Below, piece after piece: positions 18,018-26,448 of a stretch of 64,000 nt of DNA. The position numbers and the translations under genes were made by a program. Position 1 is the first letter of the stretch. Every line of letters begins with the position of its first letter. The stretch lies in NCBI RefSeq assembly GCF_021401345.1, contig NZ_JACBGE010000009.1, forward strand, positions 62,001 to 126,000, read 5' to 3'. The notes under the pieces were generated by a model that saw only the letters and a program-made list of their open reading frames with translations, had not been told where the DNA came from and did not search any database. The stretch is from Hydrogenophaga sp. NFH-34 (GTDB lineage: Bacteria > Pseudomonadota > Gammaproteobacteria > Burkholderiales > Burkholderiaceae_C).

Positions 18018-19220
18018 TCAGAGGGCCTGGGCGAGCCGGGCGATGCCTTCGCGGATGCGGTCTTCGTCGGCCGTGGCGAACGACAGGCGCAGGGTCGCCT
18101 GGTCCGGATCGGCGGCAAAAAACGGCGCACCCGGCACAAAGGCCACGCCGCGGTCGATGGCCCGCCGGGCGAGTTCGGCGCCATCGGCCACGCGGCCATC
18201 GGCGCCGGTCAGGCGCGCCCACACGAACAGCCCGCCCTGGGGCGGCACGAAATCGATGGCGTCGCCCAGTTCGCTGCGCAGCGCCTGCACCATGGCCTCG
18301 GCGCGCGCCGCGTAAACCTGGCGCACCCGCGCCAGCGTGGCGGGCATGCGCCCGGCCTTCAGGTACTGCGCCGCAGTGGCCTGGGCAAAGGTGCTGGTGT
18401 GGGCGTCGCTGAACTGCTTGCACATGGTGGCCTTGGCCAGCAGGTCGGCCGGGCCGACCATCCAGCCCACGCGCAGCCCGGGCGACAGCACCTTGGACAG
18501 CGAGCCGCAGTGCACCAGGCGGTCGCGGCTGCCCGGCACGGTGGCCGACAGCGCCAGCAGGCTGGGCGGCGGCGCGTCGCCGAAATAGAGGTCGCCGTAC
18601 GGATCGTCTTCGACGATCAGCGTGTCGTGGCGGACGGCCATCTCCAGCACCTTCTGGCGCCGCTCCAGGCTGAGCATGGCGCCGCTGGGGTTGCCGAAGG
18701 TGGGAATGAGGTAGACGAACTTGGGCTTGTGCTGCTCGATCAGGCGTTCCAGTTCGCCGGTGCGCACACCGTTGCCATCCACCGGGGCGCTGATCAGTTC
18801 GGCCCCGTAGAGCTTGAAGCACTGGATGGTGGCCAGGAAGGTGGGGCCTTCGACGATGACCTTGTCGCCCGGAGAGATCAGGGTCTTGCCCAGCAGGTCG
18901 AGTGCTTGCTGGCTGCCAGTGGTCACGATGAGCTGTTCGGGCGCTACATCGGCGGCTCCCTTGCTGGCCATGAAGGCCGCCAGTTGCTCGCGCAGCGGCA
19001 GATAGCCTTCGGTGGCGCCGTACTGCAGCGCCGCACCGGGCTCTTCGTTCAGCGCCGCGTTCGCGGCTTCGCGGATGCCTTCCACGTCGAACATGGCGCT
19101 GTCGGGGAAGCCTCCCGCGAAGCTGATGATGCCGGGCTTGCCGAGCAGCTTGAACAGCTCCCGGATGGCGGAGGTTTCGACGTTGTTCAGCCGGTCGGCG
19201 AAAGGAATGGCAAAAGACAT
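18018..19220 (-). CDS. PLP-dependent aminotransferase, class I (2-aminoadipate aminotransferase-like)
   Basis: A 400-residue fold-type I aminotransferase. The PLP lysine lies in GSLSKVLSPGLRVGW; other family signs are ISFAGGFPD, LQYGATEGYLPLREQL, and VYLIPTFGNPSGAMLS with the conserved NPSG. The length and the GFP start fit the LysN/2-aminoadipate aminotransferase group without a GntR domain. It transfers an amino group between an amino acid and a 2-oxo acid; the substrate is uncertain. The ATG at 19220 was chosen because the family N-terminus begins there. It lies beside a CoA-transferase operon on the same strand, 129 bases away. Confidence 0.85.
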   Translation of the reverse strand: MSFAIPFADRLNNVETSAIRELFKLLGKPGIISFAGGFPDSAMFDVEGIREAANAALNEEPGAALQYGATEGYLPLREQLAAFMASKGAADVAPEQLIVTTGSQQALDLLGKTLISPGDKVIVEGPTFLATIQCFKLYGAELISAPVDGNGVRTGELERLIEQHKPKFVYLIPTFGNPSGAMLSLERRQKVLEMAVRHDTLIVEDDPYGDLYFGDAPPPSLLALSATVPGSRDRLVHCGSLSKVLSPGLRVGWMVGPADLLAKATMCKQFSDAHTSTFAQATAAQYLKAGRMPATLARVRQVYAARAEAMVQALRSELGDAIDFVPPQGGLFVWARLTGADGRVADGAELARRAIDRGVAFVPGAPFFAADPDQATLRLSFATADEDRIREGIARLAQAL

Positions 19221-19349
19221 GGTGGTGCAGGAAAGGTCGGACAAAACACAGGGGCCAGGCTGCCCATTGTGCCAAGGAGCCCACCCGCCCCCTTGCCCCA
19301 GGGTCACAGCGTCTTCACCCCACCCCTGTGGCGCCGCGGCCGTGCCGGC

Positions 19350-20012
19350 TCAGGCGCCCGTGACCGGCAAGACGGGCAACACCGGCAGGCCCAGCAGGCG
19401 TTCGAGCCCTTCGAGGGACAGCCCGTCGACCGTCTCGACCAGCCGCACACCCTGCGGCGTGCATTCGAGCGTGGCCAGATCGGTGTAGATGCGTTTGACG
19501 CAGCCGATACAGGTCAGCGGGTAGCTGCAGCGCTCGACCACCTTGCTCCGCCCTTCGCGGGTCAGCAGGTCCATCATGACCCAGGTCTGCTTGGCCCCGA
19601 TGGCCAGGTCCATGGCGCCGCCCACAGCCGGGATGCTGCCGGCCTCGCCCGTGCTCCAGTTGGCCAGGTCGCCCGTGGCCGACACCTGAAAGGCACCCAG
19701 CACGCAGATATCCAGGTGCCCGCCACGCATCATGGCGAAGCTGTCGGCGTGGTGGAAGAAGGCGCCTCCGGGCCGCAGCGTCACCGGCTGTTTGCCGGCG
19801 TTGATGAGGTCGTAGTCCTCCTCGCCTGCGGCCGGCGCGGGGCCCATGCCCAGGATGCCGTTCTCGCTGTGCAGGATGATCTCGCGGCCCGGCGGCAGGT
19901 GGTTGGCCACCAGCGTCGGCTGGCCGATGCCCAGGTTGACGACGGCCCCGTCGAAGATGTCCCGCGCCACGCGCGCAGCCAGCTCCGTCTTGCTTCGGCG
20001 CTGAGGGTTCAT
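19350..20012 (-). CDS. CoA-transferase subunit B (3-oxoacid/3-oxoadipate type)
   Basis: A 220-residue beta subunit of a family I CoA-transferase. The catalytic glutamate lies in LHSENGILGMGP, and NLGIGQPTLVANHLP, NAGKQPVTLRPGGAFFHHADSF and RGGHLDICVLGAFQVS match subunit B of succinyl-CoA:3-oxoacid or 3-oxoadipate CoA-transferases. The start overlaps the subunit A stop by four bases. It would activate a carboxylic acid by transfer of CoA from a donor such as succinyl-CoA. Membership in the catabolic cluster downstream suggests a pathway-specific acid. Confidence 0.9.
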   Translation of the reverse strand: MNPQRRSKTELAARVARDIFDGAVVNLGIGQPTLVANHLPPGREIILHSENGILGMGPAPAAGEEDYDLINAGKQPVTLRPGGAFFHHADSFAMMRGGHLDICVLGAFQVSATGDLANWSTGEAGSIPAVGGAMDLAIGAKQTWVMMDLLTREGRSKVVERCSYPLTCIGCVKRIYTDLATLECTPQGVRLVETVDGLSLEGLERLLGLPVLPVLPVTGA

Positions 20013-20710
20013 GCGGTTTTCCTGAAGCCGCCGGCCTGGGTGGCCACGCGGTCGATCTTCACGATCTGGCTGACGAAAATGCCCGGGGTGACGATGGCCT
20101 CCGGGTCCAGCGCGCCCAGTTCGGCGATCTCGTGCACCGTGGCGACGGTCTTCTTCGCGGCCATCGCCATCACGGGGCCGAAGTTGCGCGCGGCCTTGCG
20201 GTAGGTGAGGTTGCCCCAGCGGTCGCCGCGCTCGGCCTTGATGAGGGCCAGGTCGCCGTGGATGGGGTACTCCAGCACGTAGTGGCGGCCGTCGATGACG
20301 CGGGTCTCGCGGCCGGCGGCCAGTTCGGTGCCGTAGCCCGTCGGGCAGAAGAAGGCGCCGATGCCGGCGCCGGCCGCGCGCAGGCGTTCGGCCAGGTTGC
20401 CCTGGGGCACCAGTTCCAGTTCGATGCGGCCGCTGCGGTAGAGCGCGTCGAACACGTGCGAGTCGACCTGGCGCGGGAAGCTGCAGATGATCTTGCGCAC
20501 GCGCCCGGTCGCCAGCAGCGCGGCCAGGCCGGAGTCGCCGTTGCCGGCGTTGTTGTTGACCACGGTCAGCCCGCGCGCACCCTGCGCGATCAAACCGTCG
20601 ATCAGTTCGTTGGGGATGCCGGCGGTGCCGAAGCCGCCGATCAGCACGGTGGCGCCGTCCTGGACACCCGCCAGGGCTTCGGCGACGGAGGGAGCGATTT
20701 TGTCGATCAT
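20009..20710 (-). CDS. CoA-transferase subunit A (3-oxoacid/3-oxoadipate type)
   Basis: A 233-residue alpha subunit, partner of the next gene. The glycine-rich CoA-binding stretch VLIGGFGTAGIPNELIDGL, then VVNNNAGNGDSGLAALLATG and VPQGNLAERLRAAGAGIGAFFCPTG, follow the family pattern closely. Together the two subunits form a heterotetramer in the cytoplasm. The gene is preceded on the same strand by a flavin reductase-like gene 17 bases away, so all belong to one operon. Confidence 0.9.
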   Translation of the reverse strand: MIDKIAPSVAEALAGVQDGATVLIGGFGTAGIPNELIDGLIAQGARGLTVVNNNAGNGDSGLAALLATGRVRKIICSFPRQVDSHVFDALYRSGRIELELVPQGNLAERLRAAGAGIGAFFCPTGYGTELAAGRETRVIDGRHYVLEYPIHGDLALIKAERGDRWGNLTYRKAARNFGPVMAMAAKKTVATVHEIAELGALDPEAIVTPGIFVSQIVKIDRVATQAGGFRKTA

Positions 20711-20727
20711 GGCGAAGGCCCGGCCCC

Positions 20728-21351
20728 TCAGCGCGGCGGGTTGGGACGCCCCAACTCCACCAGTTCGCCGGTGGAGGCGTACTGGTTGCCACCCAGGCGG
20801 GTCAGCGGGCGGGTGCGCACCACGTCGAAGCGGCCGCCGGCATCGACGAAACGGTCGTCCATGTGCAGCGCCACCACGCGCCCGAGCACGACGTTGCTGA
20901 ACGTGTCGCCGGGGCCCACGGGGTCGATGTCGATGATCTGCAGCAGCTCGCACTCCATGCTGGCCGGCGAGGCGGCCACCCGCGGCGGACGGACCTTGAC
21001 GCTGGCGGCTTTTTCCAGCCCGGCCAGTTCGAACTCGTCCACGCCGTAGGGGGCGTTGAACGACGAGGTGTTCATCGGTTCGCGCAGATCCCAGGTGACC
21101 AGGTTGGTGACGAACTGGCCGGTTTCGCGCACGTTGACGATGGTGTCTTTTTCGTGGCGGTCGTCGGGTGCGTTGCAGGCGAACATGACCACCGGCGGCG
21201 CGGTGGAAACCAGGTTGAAGTGCGAGAACGGGGCCAGGTTCACGCGCCCGCTGGCAGACACAGTGCTGATCCAGCCGATCGGGCGCGGGGCCACGATGGC
21301 GTTGAAGAGGGAGCGCTTGAAGTCGGGCGTGGCGGCAAGATCGATGTACAT
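20728..21351 (-). CDS. Flavin reductase-like (FMN-binding) protein
   Basis: A 207-residue protein of the flavin reductase-like domain family. Characteristic stretches are FNAIVAPRPIGWISTV, VNLAPFSHFNLVS, VVMFACNA and KDTIVNVRETGQFVTNL. Relatives bind FMN or FAD and reduce flavin for an oxygenase, or have unassigned roles. No oxygenase gene is visible in this window. The ATG at 21351 (MYIDLAATPDFKRSLF) was chosen from alignment with the family start. The gene lies within the minus-strand catabolic operon. Confidence 0.82.
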   Translation of the reverse strand: MYIDLAATPDFKRSLFNAIVAPRPIGWISTVSASGRVNLAPFSHFNLVSTAPPVVMFACNAPDDRHEKDTIVNVRETGQFVTNLVTWDLREPMNTSSFNAPYGVDEFELAGLEKAASVKVRPPRVAASPASMECELLQIIDIDPVGPGDTFSNVVLGRVVALHMDDRFVDAGGRFDVVRTRPLTRLGGNQYASTGELVELGRPNPPR

Positions 21352-21383
21352 GGGTCGAAACGGGTGACGGAAACCGGGGAGGA

Positions 21384-22382
21384 TCAGGCCTGGGGATTGA
21401 CGATGGACGCGCCGGGCCGGCCCTGGAGCACGAGGGCGATGTTCCGCGCCGCCTGCTCGCGGCGGCCGAAGAAGCCCTGCCACGTCCACGACGCCACGTG
21501 CGGCGTGCACAGCACGCGCGGGTGGGCCAGCAGCGGGTCGTCGCGCGCCGGCGGTTCGGGATCGAACACGTCGTAGGCGGCCGCGGCCAGGGCGCCGCTG
21601 TCGAGCGACCGGATCAGGGCATCGCGGTCGACCAGCGTGGCCCGCGCGGTGTTCACGAGCATCGCGCCGCGGCGCATGCCGGCCAGTGCGGCGGCATCCA
21701 GCAGCGGCCGGCCGTCGGCGGGCGGTGGGCAGTGCAGCGACACCACGTCGCTGGCCGCCAGCAACTCGGCCAGTGTCACCGAGCGCACGCCGTCGGGCAG
21801 GTCTTTGGCGAACGGATCGTGGGCGAGCACGTTCACGTTCCAGCCCGCCAGACGCTGCGCCAGCGCGCGGCCGATGCGCCCGAAGCCGACGATGCCCACC
21901 GTCTGCCCGTCCATGGGTGCGGAAAACACCTGCGGCCGGCGCCAGCCGCCTTGCTGCAGGTGCTCGCGGGTCCACACATGCAACTGCTTGCGCAGCGCCA
22001 GGATGAGCGCCATAGCGTGTTCGGCGACAAACACCGAGTCGTTGCCACCCGGCGTGTTGCACACGCGGATGCCGCGTTCGGTGGCGGCGGCGACGTCGAT
22101 GGTGTCCACCCCGACACCGATCTTGCTCAGCACCTTCAGGTCGGGCAGCGCGTCCATCACCGCGCCAGTGATGCGCAGGCCACCCGAGACCAGCGCGGCG
22201 GCGCAACCCTGGGCGTCTTCGATGAAGTCGGCTGACCGGTGGTCGCGGTAGGCCGGGTCGTGGTTGGGGCGGCCCAGGCGCACGTCGAAGCCCTGCTCGC
22301 GCAGCCAGGGCACGCTGGGGTCTTCGGCCAGCACGCGTTCCCAGATCAGGATCGGGGCCAGCACAGAGGAAGCAGTGTTCAT
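21384..22382 (-). CDS. D-2-hydroxyacid dehydrogenase family protein (first copy)
   Basis: A 332-residue NAD(P)-dependent dehydrogenase of the D-isomer-specific 2-hydroxyacid family, phosphoglycerate-dehydrogenase-like. The Rossmann motif is TVGIVGFGRIGRALAQRL; catalytic elements are NTARATLVDRDAL (Arg), VFDPEPPARDDP (Glu) and CTPHVASWT (His). It should interconvert a 2-oxo acid and a D-2-hydroxy acid. A distinct second family member lies on the plus strand of the same region. The gene is 14 bases from the amidohydrolase stop. The substrate is unknown. Confidence 0.87.
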   Translation of the reverse strand: MNTASSVLAPILIWERVLAEDPSVPWLREQGFDVRLGRPNHDPAYRDHRSADFIEDAQGCAAALVSGGLRITGAVMDALPDLKVLSKIGVGVDTIDVAAATERGIRVCNTPGGNDSVFVAEHAMALILALRKQLHVWTREHLQQGGWRRPQVFSAPMDGQTVGIVGFGRIGRALAQRLAGWNVNVLAHDPFAKDLPDGVRSVTLAELLAASDVVSLHCPPPADGRPLLDAAALAGMRRGAMLVNTARATLVDRDALIRSLDSGALAAAAYDVFDPEPPARDDPLLAHPRVLCTPHVASWTWQGFFGRREQAARNIALVLQGRPGASIVNPQA

Positions 22383-22396
22383 GGATCGGAAAGGTA

Positions 22397-23266
22397 TCAG
22401 GCAGGAAAACCGAACAGGCCGGCGGGGTTGTGCACCAGGATCTGCTCGCGGACCGTGGCGTCGGGCAGCGCACGCACCAGCAGTTCGACCAGATCGGCGT
22501 CGTTGGGCATGGTGTGGCTGGCGGCGTCGTACAGGGGGTGGGGCCAATCGGTGGCCCACAGCATGCGCGTGGCGTCGAGCCCGGCCAGCGTCCGCATCAC
22601 GGTCACCACGTCGTCATAGGGGGGCCGGCTGCGGTGGTCCAGCCGCGAGAGCTTGAGCCACCAGTGGCCGCGCGCCAGGGCTTCGCGCAGGAAGTCGGCG
22701 CCAGGCCCGTGCAGCCCCTCGGGATCGAGGTAGGCGGCATGGTCCACGATCACCGGTGCGTCCAGGCTCAGCAGCAGCGCCGCGTGCTGCGCCAGTTCCG
22801 CTGCGGTGGCGTGCAGGGAAAGGCTCCAGCCCAGGCGCACGGCGCGCGCCGTCTGGCGGCGGAAGGCGGCCTCGTCGAACGGCTGGCCGAAGCGCGAGAG
22901 GATGTTGAAGCGCGCGCTGCGAACGCCCGCGCCGTGCAAGGTGCGCAGCGCCTGGTCGTCGAGGCTGTCGTCCAGCAGCGCCACACCGCGGTAGCGATCG
23001 GGGTCGGCACGCAGCGCGTCGATCAGCACGGTGTGGTCGAACCCGTACACCGACGGCTGCACCAGCACGGCCCGTTCGATGCCCAGTTGCCGGTGCATGG
23101 CCTGCAGCTCGGCCAGCGTGGCGGACGCCGGCTCGTAGCGGCGCCCCGGCAGCAGCCGGTGTGCGTGCGCCGGGTCGAACACATGCAGCGCCGTGTCGCA
23201 CGACCGCGGCGGCAAGACGGTGGCGGGCCGGCGGGTGGCGCGCAGCCAGTCAAGGCAAGACACCAT
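22397..23266 (-). CDS. Amidohydrolase family protein (lactonase-like)
   Basis: A 289-residue TIM-barrel hydrolase resembling 2-pyrone-4,6-dicarboxylate lactonase and 4-sulfomuconolactone hydrolase. The C-terminal ATDWPHPLYD motif supplies the catalytic Asp, and VIVDHAAYLDPEG a barrel His. The usual first HxH motif after strand 1 is altered: the sequence is CDTALHVFDPAH, so one of the two histidines is Ala. This may fit a metal-independent enzyme. The ATG at 23266 (MVSCLDWLRATR) was chosen; another Met at 23323 exists. It follows the cupin gene with a four-base gap. Confidence 0.8.
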   Translation of the reverse strand: MVSCLDWLRATRRPATVLPPRSCDTALHVFDPAHAHRLLPGRRYEPASATLAELQAMHRQLGIERAVLVQPSVYGFDHTVLIDALRADPDRYRGVALLDDSLDDQALRTLHGAGVRSARFNILSRFGQPFDEAAFRRQTARAVRLGWSLSLHATAAELAQHAALLLSLDAPVIVDHAAYLDPEGLHGPGADFLREALARGHWWLKLSRLDHRSRPPYDDVVTVMRTLAGLDATRMLWATDWPHPLYDAASHTMPNDADLVELLVRALPDATVREQILVHNPAGLFGFPA

Positions 23267-23270
23267 GGCC

Positions 23271-24137
23271 TCAGTCCCGCGCCGGCACGTAGTCCCCGGC
23301 GTTGTGGACCCAGCCCTTGGCAATGAAGTCCGCCCGCGGCGGGCTGAAGATGTCGATCAGCAGGTGGTGCCCGCCGCCAATGCCTTCGGTGGTGTGCACC
23401 AGGTCCACGGGAATGACCGCCAGCGACGGCGACGGGGCTGGCAGGTGTTCGTCGGGCCGCCAGAGGTTGGCGTTCTTGCCCCATGGCACCCGCAGGTGGT
23501 GCACATAGTTGCCCGCCAGCGCCAGCGAGCCCTGTTCGAAATCGGTGTGGCTGTGCGGGCTCAGCGCGGTGCGGTCGCGCTCGCCGTGGTAATCCACCCA
23601 GTTGATGGACAGCGTCTCGGTCTGCAGCATTTTCAGGCGCGGGTTGTCCCGCGGCGCGGGCACCGACGCCATCTCGAACACCTGGGCTTCGGCTGCATCG
23701 GGGCGGCGCAGGTACGGGCGCCCCGTGGGCACGATGCGCGGGTCCGGCTCGGCGTAGGCGTCGGCGTTGAGGATGTCCCCCTCTCTGATGTCGCCCCGGC
23801 TCGACGCGATCACGGCACAGCTGCCGCCCTCGGCCAGGGCGATGGCATGCACCCCGGCGGCGAGAATGCACACACTGCCCTGGCCGTTGGCGCGGGCCAC
23901 CACCGTGCCCGAGGGCGCGTGGGAAAGGGTCGCTGGCGCGTCCGGCAGGATCACCAGCACCTCCGAGGCGCTCTCCACGGTGAACGGCTGGCCGCCCGAA
24001 ACGATCCGTTCCACGATGAAGTTCTGGCCACGCATGCACCAGCGCCGGTGGCCGTCGGACAGCAGGGGCTCGTGGGCATCGAAGGCGGCAAAACTGCGGT
24101 GCCGCACGGCAGCGGGTCGGGGAATGGATGGGGTCAT
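23271..24137 (-). CDS. Cupin-like protein of unknown function
   Basis: A 288-residue soluble protein. The second half holds a cupin signature, LSPHSHTDFEQGSLALAG (HxHx3E), and a possible second histidine cluster in LVHTTEGIGGGHHLLIDIFS, consistent with a metal-binding beta barrel. The first half (VLVILPDAPATLSHAP...VCILAAGVHAIAL) may be a second, degenerate barrel. I cannot name a reaction. It is the first gene of the minus-strand catabolic operon, divergent from a Bug receptor, so it probably takes part in the same pathway. Confidence 0.65.
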   Translation of the reverse strand: MTPSIPRPAAVRHRSFAAFDAHEPLLSDGHRRWCMRGQNFIVERIVSGGQPFTVESASEVLVILPDAPATLSHAPSGTVVARANGQGSVCILAAGVHAIALAEGGSCAVIASSRGDIREGDILNADAYAEPDPRIVPTGRPYLRRPDAAEAQVFEMASVPAPRDNPRLKMLQTETLSINWVDYHGERDRTALSPHSHTDFEQGSLALAGNYVHHLRVPWGKNANLWRPDEHLPAPSPSLAVIPVDLVHTTEGIGGGHHLLIDIFSPPRADFIAKGWVHNAGDYVPARD

Positions 24138-24221
24138 GAACGTCAGGCCCGGAAGGCCAAAAAACAACTCGGGGTCATCATGGCCGCAATGTTTCACCGG
24201 GCGCAATGCGCATCGGAGCGC

Positions 24222-24238
24222 TTTCTGCCAGCCGGAAG
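24222..24238. promoter_or_regulatory. Candidate IclR operator, site A
   Basis: TTTCTGCCAGCCGGAAG is close to the near-palindrome TTTCYGGCWGCCRGAAA. It lies in the divergent gap between the cupin and Bug receptor genes, centred 31 bases (three helical turns) from site B. Assignment to the local IclR regulator is inference. Confidence 0.4.
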
Positions 24239-24252
24239 GCAACCCCGGCTCT

Positions 24253-24269
24253 GTTCCGCTTGCCGGAAA
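24253..24269. promoter_or_regulatory. Candidate IclR operator, site B
   Basis: GTTCCGCTTGCCGGAAA shares the GCCGGAAA half with the other two sites. A TTGACA -35 hexamer begins 16 bases downstream at 24285, pointing toward the Bug receptor gene, so a regulator bound here would touch that promoter. Confidence 0.4.
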
Positions 24270-24378
24270 GGCGCCGCCTATTCGTTGACAGTGCCAGAGC
24301 GGCTCAGAAATCATCCGCGGGGTTCGCTGCCAGCTGTCCGACGGGCACCACAGGCCGACACCCCACCATCCAGGAGAC

Positions 24379-25398
24379 ATGTCCATGCATTCGAAATCCC
24401 GCACAACCGCCCTTGCGCAACCACTTTTCCGGCACGCCGGCCGATGGCTCCTGGCCACCGCGGTAGCGGTCTCCGCGCACGCCACGGCACTGGCGGACAC
24501 TTTCCCTGACAAGCCCGTGCGCATGGTCGTGCCCTTCTCCGCCGGCGGCACCATGGACACCTTCGGCCGCCTGGTTGCGGGCGAAATGGCCAAGGCGCTG
24601 GGCACCAGCGTGGTGATCGAAAACCTCACCGGCGCAGGGGGCTCGATCGGCAGCAACAACGTGGCCCGCTCGGCGGCCGATGGCTATTCGTTCTGCTTCT
24701 GTGCCACCGGCAGCACCGTGATCCTGCCGCTGATGGACAACAAACTGCCCTACAAGGTCCCGCAGGACCTGCTGCCCGTGGCCCACGTGCTGCGCATCGA
24801 ACAGACCATCGTGGTCAATGCCGACAAGGGCGCCGCCTCGCTGGCCGCGCTGGTCGAACAGGCCCGGACCAAGCCGACCGGCCTGCTTTACGGCACGCCC
24901 GGCATCGGGACCTCGAACCACCTGGCCGGCGAGCTGTTCAAACAGGCTTCGGGCACGAACATCGAACCCCTGCACTACAAGGGCGAGGCACCGGCACTGG
25001 TCGACCTGCTCAGCGGCCAGATCGACTTCATGATCGCCTCGGTGTCGTTCGCCGAGCCGCACGTGAAGGCCGGCAAGATGCGCGTGCTCGCCCTGACCGG
25101 CCCCAACCGCCTGCCGAACTACCCGGCCATCGCGACCATCGCCGAATCGGGTTTTCCGGGCTACGAAGCCACCACCCAGGTCGGCCTGCACGTGCCCAAG
25201 GGCACGCCGCGCGAGCGCATCGACAAGCTCAACGCCGCGCTCAACCAGGCCCTGCAGAGCAAAGAGCTGCGCGAGCGCATGGCCGCCAACGGCGTGACCC
25301 CCGTGGGCGGCACGCCCGAGGCCTACGCCCAGTTCCTGACCCAGGAATATGAAAAATGGGGCCACGTGATCAAGCAGGCCGGCATCAAGCTGCAATGA
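24379..25398 (+). CDS. Bug/TctC-type periplasmic receptor of the catabolic cluster
   Basis: A 339-residue solute-binding protein. A long signal peptide (residues 1-40) ends at ATALADTFPDKPVRMVVPF, and SAGGTMDTFGRLVAGEM, VIENLTGAGGSIGSNNVARSAADG and YKGEAPALVDLLSGQIDFM match the family. It probably binds the substrate of the surrounding catabolic genes for uptake; no TctAB genes are adjacent. It is the first gene of the plus-strand arm, 43 bases before a hydroxyacid dehydrogenase, behind the divergent regulatory gap with two palindromes. Confidence 0.88.
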   Translation: MSMHSKSRTTALAQPLFRHAGRWLLATAVAVSAHATALADTFPDKPVRMVVPFSAGGTMDTFGRLVAGEMAKALGTSVVIENLTGAGGSIGSNNVARSAADGYSFCFCATGSTVILPLMDNKLPYKVPQDLLPVAHVLRIEQTIVVNADKGAASLAALVEQARTKPTGLLYGTPGIGTSNHLAGELFKQASGTNIEPLHYKGEAPALVDLLSGQIDFMIASVSFAEPHVKAGKMRVLALTGPNRLPNYPAIATIAESGFPGYEATTQVGLHVPKGTPRERIDKLNAALNQALQSKELRERMAANGVTPVGGTPEAYAQFLTQEYEKWGHVIKQAGIKLQ

Positions 25399-25441
25399 CC
25401 TGCCTGCGCCCCTGAGCACCCTTCCGACCGAGCCCACGAGC

Positions 25442-26410
25442 ATGCCCACCCGACTTCTGCTGCTGCCCCCGCAACTGCCTGCCACCCGCGACTGGGCGCA
25501 GCGCCTGAGCACCGCCTGCCCCGAGCTGGAAGTGGTGGTCGCCGAAAGCGACGCCGAAGCGGCGGCTGCCATCGGTCAGGCCGATGCCGCCGTGGGCACG
25601 CTCACCCCGGCCCTGCTGGCCGCGGCGGGCCGGCTGCGCTGGCTGCACTCGCCCCTGGCGGCGCCGCCAGCGGGCTACTTCTTCCCGGAGCTGACGGCGC
25701 ACCCGCTCACCGTCACCAATGTGCGGGGCATCTTCAACGACCACATCGGCGCGCACATCCTGTCCTTCGTGCTGGCCTTTGCCCGCGCGCTGCACCGCTA
25801 CATCCCCCAGCAGCAACGCAGCGAATGGAAACAGCCGCCGCGCTACGAGGGCACGGTCTACCTGCCCGAAGCCACGGCGCTGATCGTTGGCGTGGGCGGC
25901 ATCGGGGCCGAGACCGCGCGGCTGCTCTCGGCGTTCGGCGTGACGGTGATCGGCACCGACGCGCTGCGCACCGAAGCGCCCGAAGGCATGGCGGCCATCC
26001 ACCCGCCCGAACAGCTCGATGCCCTGCTGCCGCAGGCCGACTTCGTCATCGTCACGGTGCCGCACACGCCGGCCACCGAAGGCCTGTTCGACCGCCAGCG
26101 GTTCCAGCGCATGAAATGCGGCGCGTTCTTCATCAACATCGGCCGCGGCATGACCACCCGGCTGGACGACCTGGTCGAAGCGCTGGAGAGCGGACAGGTC
26201 GGCGGCGCCGGCCTGGACGTTTTCGAGCAGGAACCCCTGCCCGCCTCGCACCCGCTGTGGACCCAGCCGGGCGTGCTGATCACCCCCCACGTGGCCATGT
26301 GGGGGCCTTACTACAACGAGCGCCGCTATGCCGTGCTCAGGGACAACTGCGCCCGCTTCCTGGCGGGGCAGCCCCTGATCAACGTCGTGGACAAGGCCAA
26401 CTGGTTCTGA
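25442..26410 (+). CDS. D-2-hydroxyacid dehydrogenase family protein (second copy)
   Basis: A 322-residue dehydrogenase, clearly different from the minus-strand copy. It has the glycine-rich motif ALIVGVGGIGAETARLL, INIGRGMTTRLDDL (Arg), VFEQEPLPASHP (Glu) and ITPHVAMWGP (His). The N-terminal domain (LLPPQLPATRDWAQRLSTAC) and the signature GIFNDHIGAHILSF fit glyoxylate/hydroxypyruvate reductase-like members. It should act on a 2-hydroxy or 2-oxo acid. Two such enzymes in one cluster may act on different intermediates or opposite ends of one molecule (inference). Confidence 0.87.
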   Translation: MPTRLLLLPPQLPATRDWAQRLSTACPELEVVVAESDAEAAAAIGQADAAVGTLTPALLAAAGRLRWLHSPLAAPPAGYFFPELTAHPLTVTNVRGIFNDHIGAHILSFVLAFARALHRYIPQQQRSEWKQPPRYEGTVYLPEATALIVGVGGIGAETARLLSAFGVTVIGTDALRTEAPEGMAAIHPPEQLDALLPQADFVIVTVPHTPATEGLFDRQRFQRMKCGAFFINIGRGMTTRLDDLVEALESGQVGGAGLDVFEQEPLPASHPLWTQPGVLITPHVAMWGPYYNERRYAVLRDNCARFLAGQPLINVVDKANWF

Positions 26411-26448
26411 GGCACTGACGCCCGGCCCCGGCACACCGCCCGCACAGT

